A stretch of 38,576 bases of DNA from Thioalkalicoccus limnaeus (GTDB lineage: Bacteria; Pseudomonadota; Gammaproteobacteria; Chromatiales; Chromatiaceae). A model generated the notes under the pieces. The model was given only the letters and a program-made list of their open reading frames with translations. It was not told where the DNA came from and made no database searches. Of this stretch, positions 33,837-38,576 are shown piece after piece. The DNA is taken from NCBI RefSeq assembly GCF_041197575.1, contig NZ_JBDKXB010000029.1, positions 1-38,576 on the forward strand. Direction: 5' to 3'. Position 1 is the first letter of the stretch; the number at the start of each line of letters is the position of its first letter. The position numbers and the translations under genes are program-made.

Positions 33837-33953
33837 TTAACTCGCTGTCAGCTTGGCGCGGCGAATCAACCAGTCGTCAAGCGGCTGGACACCGGAGGAA
33901 AAACCCTCGACTCGATGCGTCGAGGAGAGCGGCGCAGGGGCCTCGAGGGTCAC
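33837..33953 (-). pseudogene. Truncated TacT-like GNAT toxin
   Basis: A 38-codon frame from GTG 33953 to TAA 33837. The product starts VTLEAPAPLSSTHRVEGFSS and continues VQPLDDWLIRRAKL. This is the usual N-terminus of TacT-type tRNA-acetylating toxins (pattern 'L..PEPL...H....F.SG...LD.WL..RA'). Its start overlaps the antitoxin stop (GTGA), the normal operon arrangement. The remaining acetyltransferase domain is absent, so it should be inactive. Confidence 0.65.
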
Positions 33954-34090
33954 GTCTCCCAAGTGCTCGGGGCGGCCATCAGGCGCTCGTAGCCCTCTCC
34001 CGCGGGAGGATGGTCCAGTACGGCGAGGAAGTGCTCGTACGTCTCTCGGTCGACCCGGACCAGCGTCTGATCGAGCAGCGTCTCCTCGGC
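33950..34090 (-). pseudogene. TacA-like (DUF1778) antitoxin, C-terminal remnant
   Basis: The last ~46 residues of a DUF1778 antitoxin: AEETLLDQTLVRVDRETYEH and then FLAVLDHPPAGEGYERLMA, ending PSTWET. Known TacA tails read like 'F.LD...WE.FL..LD.PP.....L..L......WE', the part that neutralises TacT. The N-terminal ribbon-helix-helix is missing because the sequence switches at 34088-34090 to the opposite-strand acetyltransferase tail. The open frame runs further upstream only by chance. Confidence 0.6.
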
Positions 34091-34225
34091 GTCCCGGCCC
34101 GCCAGATCGGCTGGATGAGCCGACACGGCGAGCGCCTCGACCTGCCGCTCACCGGCAGCGCCGACGCCACCTGCCCCGCCACCGGCCACACCTACCGCCT
34201 CAAAAACGGTACCATCGACACCTGA
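34088..34225 (+). pseudogene. 3' tail of a WbpD-type UDP-sugar N-acetyltransferase
   Basis: About 45 codons reading GVPARQIGWMSRHGERLDLP, then ATCPATGHTYRLKNG and a stop at 34225. This is the C-terminal signature of WbpD/WlbB acetyltransferases (G.PAK.IGW.S..G..L, then CP.....Y.L..G). The hexapeptide-repeat body is missing. The fragment begins exactly where the antitoxin remnant on the other strand ends, so the two were joined by a rearrangement. WbpD works with WbpE in UDP-ManNAc3NAcA synthesis, and a WbpE-type gene follows at 35065. Confidence 0.65.
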
Positions 34226-34232
34226 TCGATTC

Positions 34233-34298
34233 GCCACGGACGAACACCGAACATCACGGACTTTCTTTCTTCCGTGTGTCTCCGTGTTCTTCCGTGGC
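34233..34298. repeat. CCGTGGC palindromic element, copy 1
   Basis: The element starts GCCACGGACGAACACCGA and ends CCGTGTTCTTCCGTGGC, so the outer ends GCCACGG/CCGTGGC are exact inverted repeats and the inner arms are related. It begins 8 bases after the WbpD-like stop and ends 16 bases before the next gene's ATG. The same family recurs at 35854 and 36315. Confidence 0.75.
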
Positions 34299-34314
34299 AA
34301 AACAGAGTTGGAAC

Positions 34315-34599
34315 ATGCAAGTCGAAGCCATCTATCGCCAAGGCCGCCTCGAGTTCATAGCGCCCCTGAAACTCAAGCACGATACCGTGCGGGTCCTCGT
34401 CGAGGTGCCCGATGCGGAGATCGAATTTCAAGCGGACGATCAGGGCCTGCCACCAGATGTCATCGCGCGGGCACGGGCCATGCGTGAAGCCCTGGATGCC
34501 ATCCGCGACGCCCCGTTGCCGCCAGATGAGGAATTGCCCGAGCCCACACAGAAACAGCAAGACCGCTGGGAAGCCTTCGGCTTGCGCGAGAACGCTTGA
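34315..34599 (+). CDS. AF2212-like (VapB-type) antitoxin
   Basis: A 94-residue protein starting MQVEAIYRQGRLEFIAPLKL, the beta-hairpin opening of AF2212/DUF104 antitoxins ('aiYenG.f.pL.pl.l.eg..v.v.v'). The C-terminal half is a charged, proline-rich helix (PPDVIARARAMREALDAI, EELPEPTQKQQDRWEAFGL) that probably covers the PIN active site. The PIN gene follows after three bases. The ATG was chosen over the longer frame because the upstream part lies in the palindromic element. Promoter and Shine-Dalgarno are not obvious. Confidence 0.75.
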   Translation: MQVEAIYRQGRLEFIAPLKLKHDTVRVLVEVPDAEIEFQADDQGLPPDVIARARAMREALDAIRDAPLPPDEELPEPTQKQQDRWEAFGLRENA

Positions 34600-34602
34600 C
34601 AC

Positions 34603-36315
34603 ATGGATCTCTTACTCGATGTCAATGTCGCGGTCGATAGCTGCGTCGGTCGCAAGCCTTGGTGCCAATGGGTCGACCTCGCGTTGGCCAAATGCACGGC
34701 CGAGGGTGGACGCCTGTGGCTCTATGCCGGCAGTGTCCAGACCCTGGACTATGTCACGCGAAACGAGCTCAGGCGCACCCAGTCGGTTGGGGCGGCACCT
34801 CCGTCGGCGAGACAGCTCGAGGCGCGCGCCAAGGCGCTCCTCGCGGCCTTCACAGCGGACAAGCAGTGGTTGGCCGCGCTCGCGGGCGAAGGGCCAGTCT
34901 TCGACTGCGCGGATTCAGAGGACGAACAGCTCTTGCGCGCCCTCGATCGTTTCGCGCCCGGCTCGATCAAGTTGCTGACGCGCGATGAACGCCTCTTGGA
35001 GCATCACCGCGACCGCACGATCTCGCCCGAGGCGTACTGTCGAGAACCCCTTTCTCGGCGGTCGATGCATTTCGTCGACCTCGAAACCCAGCAAGCCGCG
35101 ATCCGACCCGAGTTGGAGCGCAACCTTCACCGCGTGCTGCACCACGGCCAATACATCCTCGGTCCCGAGGTGCGCGAGCTCGAGGCGCGCCTCGCCGCCT
35201 ACACCGGCGCCAAGCACGTCATCACGGTCGCGAGCGGCACCGAGGCGCTGCTGATCAGCCTGATGGCGCTTGGCATCGGTCCGGGCGATGAGGTCATCAC
35301 GACGCCCTTCACCTTCGTCGCCACCGTCGAGGTCATCGTCCTCGTTGGCGCCACGCCGGTCTTCGTCGACATCGACCCGGCCACCGGCAACATCGACGCC
35401 GCGCTGATCGAAGCGCGGATCACGGACAAGACCAAGGCCATCATGCCGGTCAGCCTCTACGGCCAGCCGGCCGACATGGACGCGATCAACGCCATCGCCG
35501 CCCGCCACGGGCCTATCCCGGTCATCGAAGACGCCGCCCAGAGCTTCGGCGCCACCTACAAAGGCAAGAAGAGCGGCAACCTGAGCACCCTCGGCTGCAC
35601 CAGCTTCTTCCCGAGCAAGCCGCTGGGCTGTTACGGCGATGGCGGGGCCATCTTCACCAGCGACGACAGCCTCGCCCAAGCCTGCCGCGAGATCCGCGTC
35701 CACGGCCAAAGCGCGCGCTACGTCCACACCCGCGTAGGCGTCGGCGGACGCATGGACAGCCTGCAATGCGCCGTCGTCCTCGCCAAACTCGACCGCTTCG
35801 ATGAAGAGATCGCCCAACGCCAAGCCGTCGCGCGCCGCTACCAGGATTTATTGGCCACGGAAGAACTCGGAAGAACACGGACAACAACGGACAACAAGAA
35901 CCTCCGTGACGTCCCCGCTTCCTCCGTGGCCCAAGAACCCCCACACGTCCGTGTTCTTCCGTGTTCTTCCGTGGCCCGAGAACCCCCACACGTCCGTGTC
36001 CTTCCGTGTTCTTCCGTGGCCAACCCTCTTCCGTGGCCCAAAGAAGACCGCACCAGTGTCTTCGCCCAGTACAGCCTCCTGGTCGCGGACCGCGCGCCAC
36101 TCCAAGCCAAGCTCCAGGCCGCCGGCATCCCCACCGCCGTACACTACCCGATCCCGCTCAACGAGCAACCGGCCTATGCCCACCTCGCCGGCACCGAAGG
36201 CACCCCGATCGCCGCGCAGATCGCCCGCCAGATCCTGTGCCTGCCCATGCACGCCGACCTGAGCGAAGCCGAGCAACGCCGCATCGTCGCGACCCTGCTG
36301 GACGCCATGGATTAG
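34603..36315 (+). CDS. PIN-domain toxin continuous with a WbpE-type sugar aminotransferase
   Basis: One uninterrupted 570-codon frame. Residues 1-~150 form a PIN domain: MDLLLDVNVAVD with Asp6, an acidic cluster near 104-108 (DSEDEQLLRALD) and Asp128 in LLTRDERLL. From Met155 (ATG 35065) it reads as a DegT/DnrJ/EryC1 enzyme like WbpE: MHFVDLETQQAAIRPELE, HGQYILGPEVRELEARLA, GPGDEVITTPFTFVATVEV, EDAAQSFGATY and the PLP lysine, Lys339, in FFPSKPLGCYGDGGAIF. WbpE transaminates UDP-3-keto-GlcNAcA. About 60 extra residues (near 417-478) come from a repeat inserted in frame, after which DRTSVFAQYSLLV resumes the family. It may be a true fusion, or two genes that lost the PIN stop, with translation also starting at 35065. 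Activity after the insertion is uncertain. Confidence 0.8.
   Translation: MDLLLDVNVAVDSCVGRKPWCQWVDLALAKCTAEGGRLWLYAGSVQTLDYVTRNELRRTQSVGAAPPSARQLEARAKALLAAFTADKQWLAALAGEGPVFDCADSEDEQLLRALDRFAPGSIKLLTRDERLLEHHRDRTISPEAYCREPLSRRSMHFVDLETQQAAIRPELERNLHRVLHHGQYILGPEVRELEARLAAYTGAKHVITVASGTEALLISLMALGIGPGDEVITTPFTFVATVEVIVLVGATPVFVDIDPATGNIDAALIEARITDKTKAIMPVSLYGQPADMDAINAIAARHGPIPVIEDAAQSFGATYKGKKSGNLSTLGCTSFFPSKPLGCYGDGGAIFTSDDSLAQACREIRVHGQSARYVHTRVGVGGRMDSLQCAVVLAKLDRFDEEIAQRQAVARRYQDLLATEELGRTRTTTDNKNLRDVPASSVAQEPPHVRVLPCSSVAREPPHVRVLPCSSVANPLPWPKEDRTSVFAQYSLLVADRAPLQAKLQAAGIPTAVHYPIPLNEQPAYAHLAGTEGTPIAAQIARQILCLPMHADLSEAEQRRIVATLLDAMD
35854..36037. repeat. CCGTGGC palindromic element, copy 2, expanded inside the aminotransferase gene
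   Basis: The left arm GCCACGGAAGAACTCGGAAG is an inverted copy of the right arm, which ends CCGTGTTCTTCCGTGGC. Inside are two tandem 45-base units (GTGGCCCAAGAACCCCCACA... and GTGGCCCGAGAACCCCCACA...) plus a partial third. Each 45-base unit encodes 15 residues (SVAQEPPHVRVLPCS, SVAREPPHVRVLPCS), so the frame is preserved. Confidence 0.85.
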
Positions 36316-36372
36316 CCACGGATCCACACGGCTGACGGAGGAGATCCGTGTGCATCCGTGTCAATCCGTGGC
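36315..36372. repeat. CCGTGGC palindromic element, copy 3
   Basis: It starts GCCACGGATCCACACGG and ends CATCCGTGTCAATCCGTGGC. Ends and inner arms are inverted repeats of each other. Its first G is the last base of the aminotransferase stop codon (TAG, 36313-36315), so the element abuts the gene end and could act as a 3' stem-loop. Confidence 0.75.
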
Positions 36373-36390
36373 CACCCGTCAATCAGCCCG

Positions 36391-36525
36391 TAGGTCGGGT
36401 TAGGCGCGCCGGCATGGCGGTCGCCAAGCAGGAGCAGGCCCCCGCGCGCCGTAACCCGACGGGCCGGTGTTCGGGTTTGGGCGGGATTTTGAGCGCGAGG
36501 TCGGGTTAGCGCAGCGTAACCCGAC
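36391..36525. repeat. GGTCGGGTTA dispersed palindromic repeat, two copies
   Basis: Copy A runs from TAGGTCGGGTTAG (36391) to GTAACCCGAC (ending 36460), with a long GC-rich loop that itself pairs (GGCGCGC with GCGCGCC). Copy B at 36499-36525 is the short form GGTCGGGTTAGCGCAGCGTA, closing with ACCCGAC. A third copy lies at 37507. This type of element is widespread in proteobacterial intergenic DNA. It fills the first part of the 596-base gap before the RelBE-like pair. Confidence 0.75.
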
Positions 36526-36595
36526 ATCGGGAACTGACCAGCGCTGTCTAAGCCTCGTGGCCGCTCTGCACCGCGTCCAGGCGGCAGAGGTGCGC

Positions 36596-36690
36596 TCGGC
36601 ATCGGCGGGCGCCTGGGCACGCTGCCATGCGACGTCGTCCTCGCCAAACTCGACCGCTTCGGGGAAGATTCTCGCGCAAAGCCGCCAATC
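36596..36690 (+). pseudogene. Remnant of a second WbpE-type aminotransferase
   Basis: About 30 codons, GIGGRLGTLPCDVVLAKLDR then FGEDSRAK, parallel GVGGRMDSLQCAVVLAKLDR then FDEEIAQR of the gene at 35065. The DNA is also near-identical over GTCGTCCTCGCCAAACTCGA. No continuation on either side. It shows that another copy of the gene was once here or that a segment was duplicated. The rest of the gap to 36911 holds repeats, including three CCGTAATTCC units (36787-36816). Confidence 0.7.
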
Positions 36691-36838
36691 CTCCCCGCTC
36701 AACGCCGTACCCCAGCGCACGGATCGTCGTGTGAAACCTGACCCCGCGACCTGGCCCCTTGATTTTGTGCATTCAGTAAACTGTCACCGTAATTCCCACC
36801 GTAATTCCGTAATTCCGCGCAAGTTCAGATGTGGCAAC

Positions 36839-36865
36839 GCAAGACTTGACCTCAAAGCCCGTGTC
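36839..36865 (+). repeat. GCAAGACTTGACC repeat, copy 1
   Basis: GCAAGACTTGACCTCAAAGC followed by CCGTGT matches, with a few changes, the stretch at 38448-38473 (GCAAGACTTGACCCCATGGC, then TCGTGT). The copies flank the RelBE/Rpn segment in direct orientation, 1.6 kb apart. Confidence 0.5.
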
Positions 36866-36911
36866 TCTCATTGTTGATGAGAATCCGTGACCCTGCTGGA
36901 GAAGCGACACG

Positions 36912-37121
36912 ATGCACCTAACCGTCCGCATTCCTGACCGGGCAGCCTCGGCGCTAGCCGGATTGGCCAAGGCACGCGGCCAGACCCCGGAACAAGTCAT
37001 TACCGCCCTGGTGGAGCATTACCTAGAAGACGCGGAGGACCTCGCGGACGCACTGGAGGCCATTGACGACGGCGAGGCCCCGATTCCACTGGAGCAAGTG
37101 AAGCGCGACCTCGGTTTCTGA
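36912..37121 (+). CDS. Ribbon-helix-helix antitoxin partner of RelE
   Basis: A 69-residue protein starting MHLTVRIPDRAASALAGLAK. The N-terminal strand and helices (RIPDRAASALAGLAKARGQTPEQVITALVEHYLEDA) fit a ribbon-helix-helix/CopG-type DNA-binding fold. The acidic end (DLADALEAIDDGEAPIPLEQ) is the usual toxin-blocking tail. TGGAGAAG lies seven bases upstream of the ATG. The toxin gene starts two bases after its TGA. Confidence 0.9.
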   Translation: MHLTVRIPDRAASALAGLAKARGQTPEQVITALVEHYLEDAEDLADALEAIDDGEAPIPLEQVKRDLGF

Positions 37122-37122
37122 C

Positions 37123-37395
37123 ATGCCCTGGAAGGTTGCCCTCAAGCCCAGCGCTAAGCGTCAGTTGGCGAAGCTGGATCGCCCGGTGCAGAAGCGACTT
37201 TTGGACTTCATGGATAGATTGACCGGGCGCGATGATCCGCGCGAGTTGGGGCGTGCGCTGCAGGGTCTTCATCAGCTCTACAAGTTTCGCGTCGGGGACT
37301 ATCGCATCATCGCGCAGATTCAAGACCAAACACTGTTGGTGGTGGTCAAGGTCGGTCACCGGCGCGAGGTCTACCGTAATCTTGACGGGCTTTGA
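37123..37395 (+). CDS. RelE-family mRNA interferase toxin
   Basis: A 90-residue toxin of the RelE/ParE superfamily, with MPWKVALKPSAKRQLAKLDRP, the RELGRALQGLHQLYKFRVGDYRIIAQ core and the ending LLVVVKVGHRREVYRNL. The R-x-G-D-Y-R-I strand and the terminal H-R-x-x-V-Y motif are family signatures. RelE toxins cut mRNA in the ribosomal A site. It is full length with an intact antitoxin directly before it. Confidence 0.94.
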   Translation: MPWKVALKPSAKRQLAKLDRPVQKRLLDFMDRLTGRDDPRELGRALQGLHQLYKFRVGDYRIIAQIQDQTLLVVVKVGHRREVYRNLDGL

Positions 37396-37506
37396 TCCCG
37401 GTACGGCACCTGATCCCAGCACGAGATGATGCTGAACCTGGCGACCCCGATACAGGAGACGAAGGCGTATCACACGATCTTCGCCCACGCCGAGGGCAAA
37501 GATTCG

Positions 37507-37545
37507 TAGGTCGGGTTAGCGCAGCGCAACTCGACATCAGGAACT
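37507..37545. repeat. GGTCGGGTTA dispersed repeat, third copy
   Basis: TAGGTCGGGTTAGCGCAGCG, then CAACTCGACATCAGGAACT, matches copy B (36499-36538) including the downstream ATC-GGAACT tail, with three differences. It stands directly before the truncated Rpn-like gene. A second, looser palindrome follows at about 37550-37600 (CGCGAAGAACAAGGCGAAGA facing TCTTTGCGTCTTTGCGCG). Confidence 0.65.
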
Positions 37546-37574
37546 TAGGCGCGAAGAACAAGGCGAAGACCCAG

Positions 37575-38114
37575 ATGATCCTCTTTGCGTCTTTGCGCGA
37601 GCCATTCCTTGCCCTCCACGACATCTCGGCCAGGAGCAGCGCGGAGATCAAGGGCGAAGTCTTATCCCGACTGGTCCAGCTCGCGCTCCGGCACATCTAC
37701 AGCGACCAGCCCGCCGAGCGGCTGCGCGAGCTGCTCGGGCTGATCGCCAAGGTCAGCCGCGACCCCACCGCGCTCGACATTCTGGAATCCCTGCTGCGCT
37801 ACTATGTCCAAGGCACTGGCCGGCTCACTGAGCGACAGGTCCGCACACTCCTCGAACAAACCCTCTTCGGAGAGCCCCTGATGGAGACCTTCATCGACAG
37901 GTACATTGCCCAAGGTGAGCAGCGTGGCAAACAGCTAGGCGAGCAGCATGGCCGTGCCACCATCCTTCTACGCCTGATCGAGCGCAAGTTCGGCCCACCG
38001 AGCGAGGCGGTGCGCGAGCGGGTTACGCAGGCCAATCCGGAAGTCCTTCTGGAATGGTCGGAACGGATCCTCGAGGCACAGACCTTGGACGAGGTCATCG
38101 GTGGCCTATGCTAG
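37575..38114 (+). pseudogene. Rpn-family nuclease/transposase-like gene, N-terminally truncated
   Basis: About 175 codons with good family resemblance from the LHDISARSSAEIKGEVLSRL segment to the end. RLREIL-type helices (RLRELLGLIAKVSRDPTALD), LLRYYVQGTGRLTERQVRTL and a C-terminal DUF4351-like helix hairpin (LLRLIERKFGPPSEAVRERV, EVLLEWSERILEAQTLDEVI) are present. Family members carry a PD-(D/E)xK nuclease domain before this; here it is absent, replaced by the repeats at 37507-37600. ATG 37575 could allow translation of the tail, but the start of homology lies inside repeat-derived sequence. Confidence 0.7.
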
Positions 38115-38148
38115 ACTGCGCATATGGCGATTAGAGTTCAGCAACCTC

Positions 38149-38379
38149 ATGACTGACGAGACGGAAAACCTGGTCCTGACCATTTTGAAAGATATTCAGG
38201 CTCGGACGAAACGCTTGGATGATCGCATGGCCAACCTTGAGCTGCGGATGACTGCCCAAGAGCAACATCTCGGCACGCTTGTTCTATCCTTACCGTCTAT
38301 TCATGACCGTGTGGATGCATTGACCAGACGACTGGAGCGCGTAGAAAGCCGATTGGAACTGAGAAACGCCGATCCTTAG
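38149..38379 (+). CDS. Small coiled-coil protein of unknown function
   Basis: A 76-residue protein from ATG 38149 (a longer frame from 38101 overlaps the Rpn tail). It opens MTDETENLVLTILKDIQART and continues as a heptad-rich coiled coil (LDDRMANLELRMTAQEQHL, DRVDALTRRLERVESRLEL). Short proteins with this MTDETENLVL opening are common in proteobacteria near toxin-antitoxin genes, but I know of no demonstrated role. Possibly an oligomerising partner or antitoxin-like protein; this is a guess. Confidence 0.7.
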   Translation: MTDETENLVLTILKDIQARTKRLDDRMANLELRMTAQEQHLGTLVLSLPSIHDRVDALTRRLERVESRLELRNADP

Positions 38380-38456
38380 TGGACACCTGAGTCCCCACCG
38401 AGGCGCACCCCGCCATGGAGCGAAGCATAGACGAGTAATGCTGGAAAGCAAGACTT

Positions 38457-38487
38457 GACCCCATGGCTCGTGTGACCCCATGGCTCG
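38457..38487 (+). repeat. Tandem 14-base repeat at the broken dehydrogenase end
   Basis: GACCCCATGGCTCG occurs at 38457-38470 and again at 38474-38487, offset by 17 bases. The second copy contains the ATG that opens the dehydrogenase fragment. The first copy is part of the GCAAGACTTGACC repeat also present at 36839. Confidence 0.7.
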
Positions 38488-38576
38488 CTTCGACTTCGAA
38501 CTCGAATCGGTCCCGCTCACGCCCGAGACCCTGGCCGGCGCCGACGGCGTGCTGCTCGCCACCGACCACGACCGCT
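38480..38576 (+). pseudogene. Nucleotide-sugar dehydrogenase, C-terminal fragment (continues past the window)
   Basis: The last 32 codons of the window read MARFDFELESVPLTPETLAG and then DGVLLATDHDR. This matches the UDP-binding C-terminal domain of UDP-GlcNAc/UDP-glucose dehydrogenases (pattern 'SVPLT.E.L...DAVVIATDH..F'), as in WbpA or Ugd. The NAD-binding and central domains are absent upstream, where the sequence is repeat. So it is probably a truncated remnant, and the right-hand end cannot be judged. It adds to the WbpD and WbpE-like pieces nearby. Confidence 0.6.

Noticed and set aside
33853..34314. Longer N-terminus for the AF2212-like antitoxin
   Set aside because: The upstream frame crosses the palindromic element and the WbpD tail in another frame; homology begins at Met 34315.
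35854..36037. CRISPR-like array
   Set aside because: The units are directly adjacent tandem copies without unique spacers and part of a palindromic element, so it is not a CRISPR.
37427..37510. Short peptide MMLNLATPIQETKAYHTIFA...
   Set aside because: It vaguely recalls C-terminal parts of Rpn/DUF4351-type proteins, but at 27 residues with no context it cannot be assigned.

Overview
This is a GC-rich, densely packed stretch of a gammaproteobacterial chromosome. The core genes (aroC, alaC, hom, rsgA, a TolC-type channel, an RpfE-like protein, an Mth938-domain protein) look gammaproteobacterial. The dispersed CCGTGGC palindromes, the many small toxin-antitoxin genes and the glgX/DUF4912-like pair suggest a purple sulfur bacterium of the Chromatiaceae type. 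That placement is an inference from family knowledge and no search was run.

Layout. (1) 1-327: the 3' end of a TPR protein. (2) 521-8361: a compact seven-gene operon, with a TonB-dependent receptor, a NikA/DppA-like periplasmic binding protein, a SAM methyltransferase, two NikB/NikC-like permeases and two NikD/NikE-like ATPases. Most junctions are start/stop overlaps. It reads as a complete outer-membrane-to-cytoplasm import route with a methyltransferase built in. (3) 8385-13407: a divergent TetR repressor and an RND efflux pair, with an AcrR-like operator between them and no outer-membrane gene. (4) 13540-15472: an MlaE-type permease carrying a STAS domain, and its MlaF-type ATPase, without MlaD. 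(5) 15576-29467, all on the minus strand: a DUF4912-like protein, glgX, an MFS transporter, aroC, tolC, a MarC-family protein, a triple-PAS GGDEF-EAL protein, an RpfE-like protein, hom and alaC. (6) 29609-31032: an Mth938-domain protein, an unknown membrane-anchored protein and tRNA-Thr(UGU).

(7) 31033-38576 is different in character: a mosaic of toxin-antitoxin modules, gene fragments and repeats starting at the tRNA. It holds an intact HigBA-like pair, a decayed phage-integrase fragment and intact rsgA. A TacA/TacT remnant follows, cut exactly against the 3' tail of a WbpD-type acetyltransferase. Next come an AF2212-like antitoxin and a PIN domain read in frame into a WbpE-type sugar aminotransferase, a second WbpE scrap, an intact RelBE-like pair, a truncated Rpn-family gene, a small coiled-coil protein and the last part of a nucleotide-sugar dehydrogenase. 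The fragments suggest that a UDP-ManNAc3NAcA-type surface-polysaccharide locus has been broken up here by repeats and toxin-antitoxin traffic.

The strongest leads are the PIN-aminotransferase reading frame with a palindromic repeat expanded in frame inside the enzyme (34603-36315), the three-copy CCGTGGC palindrome family, and the receptor/ABC/methyltransferase operon. No CRISPR array and no clear prophage structural gene was seen.
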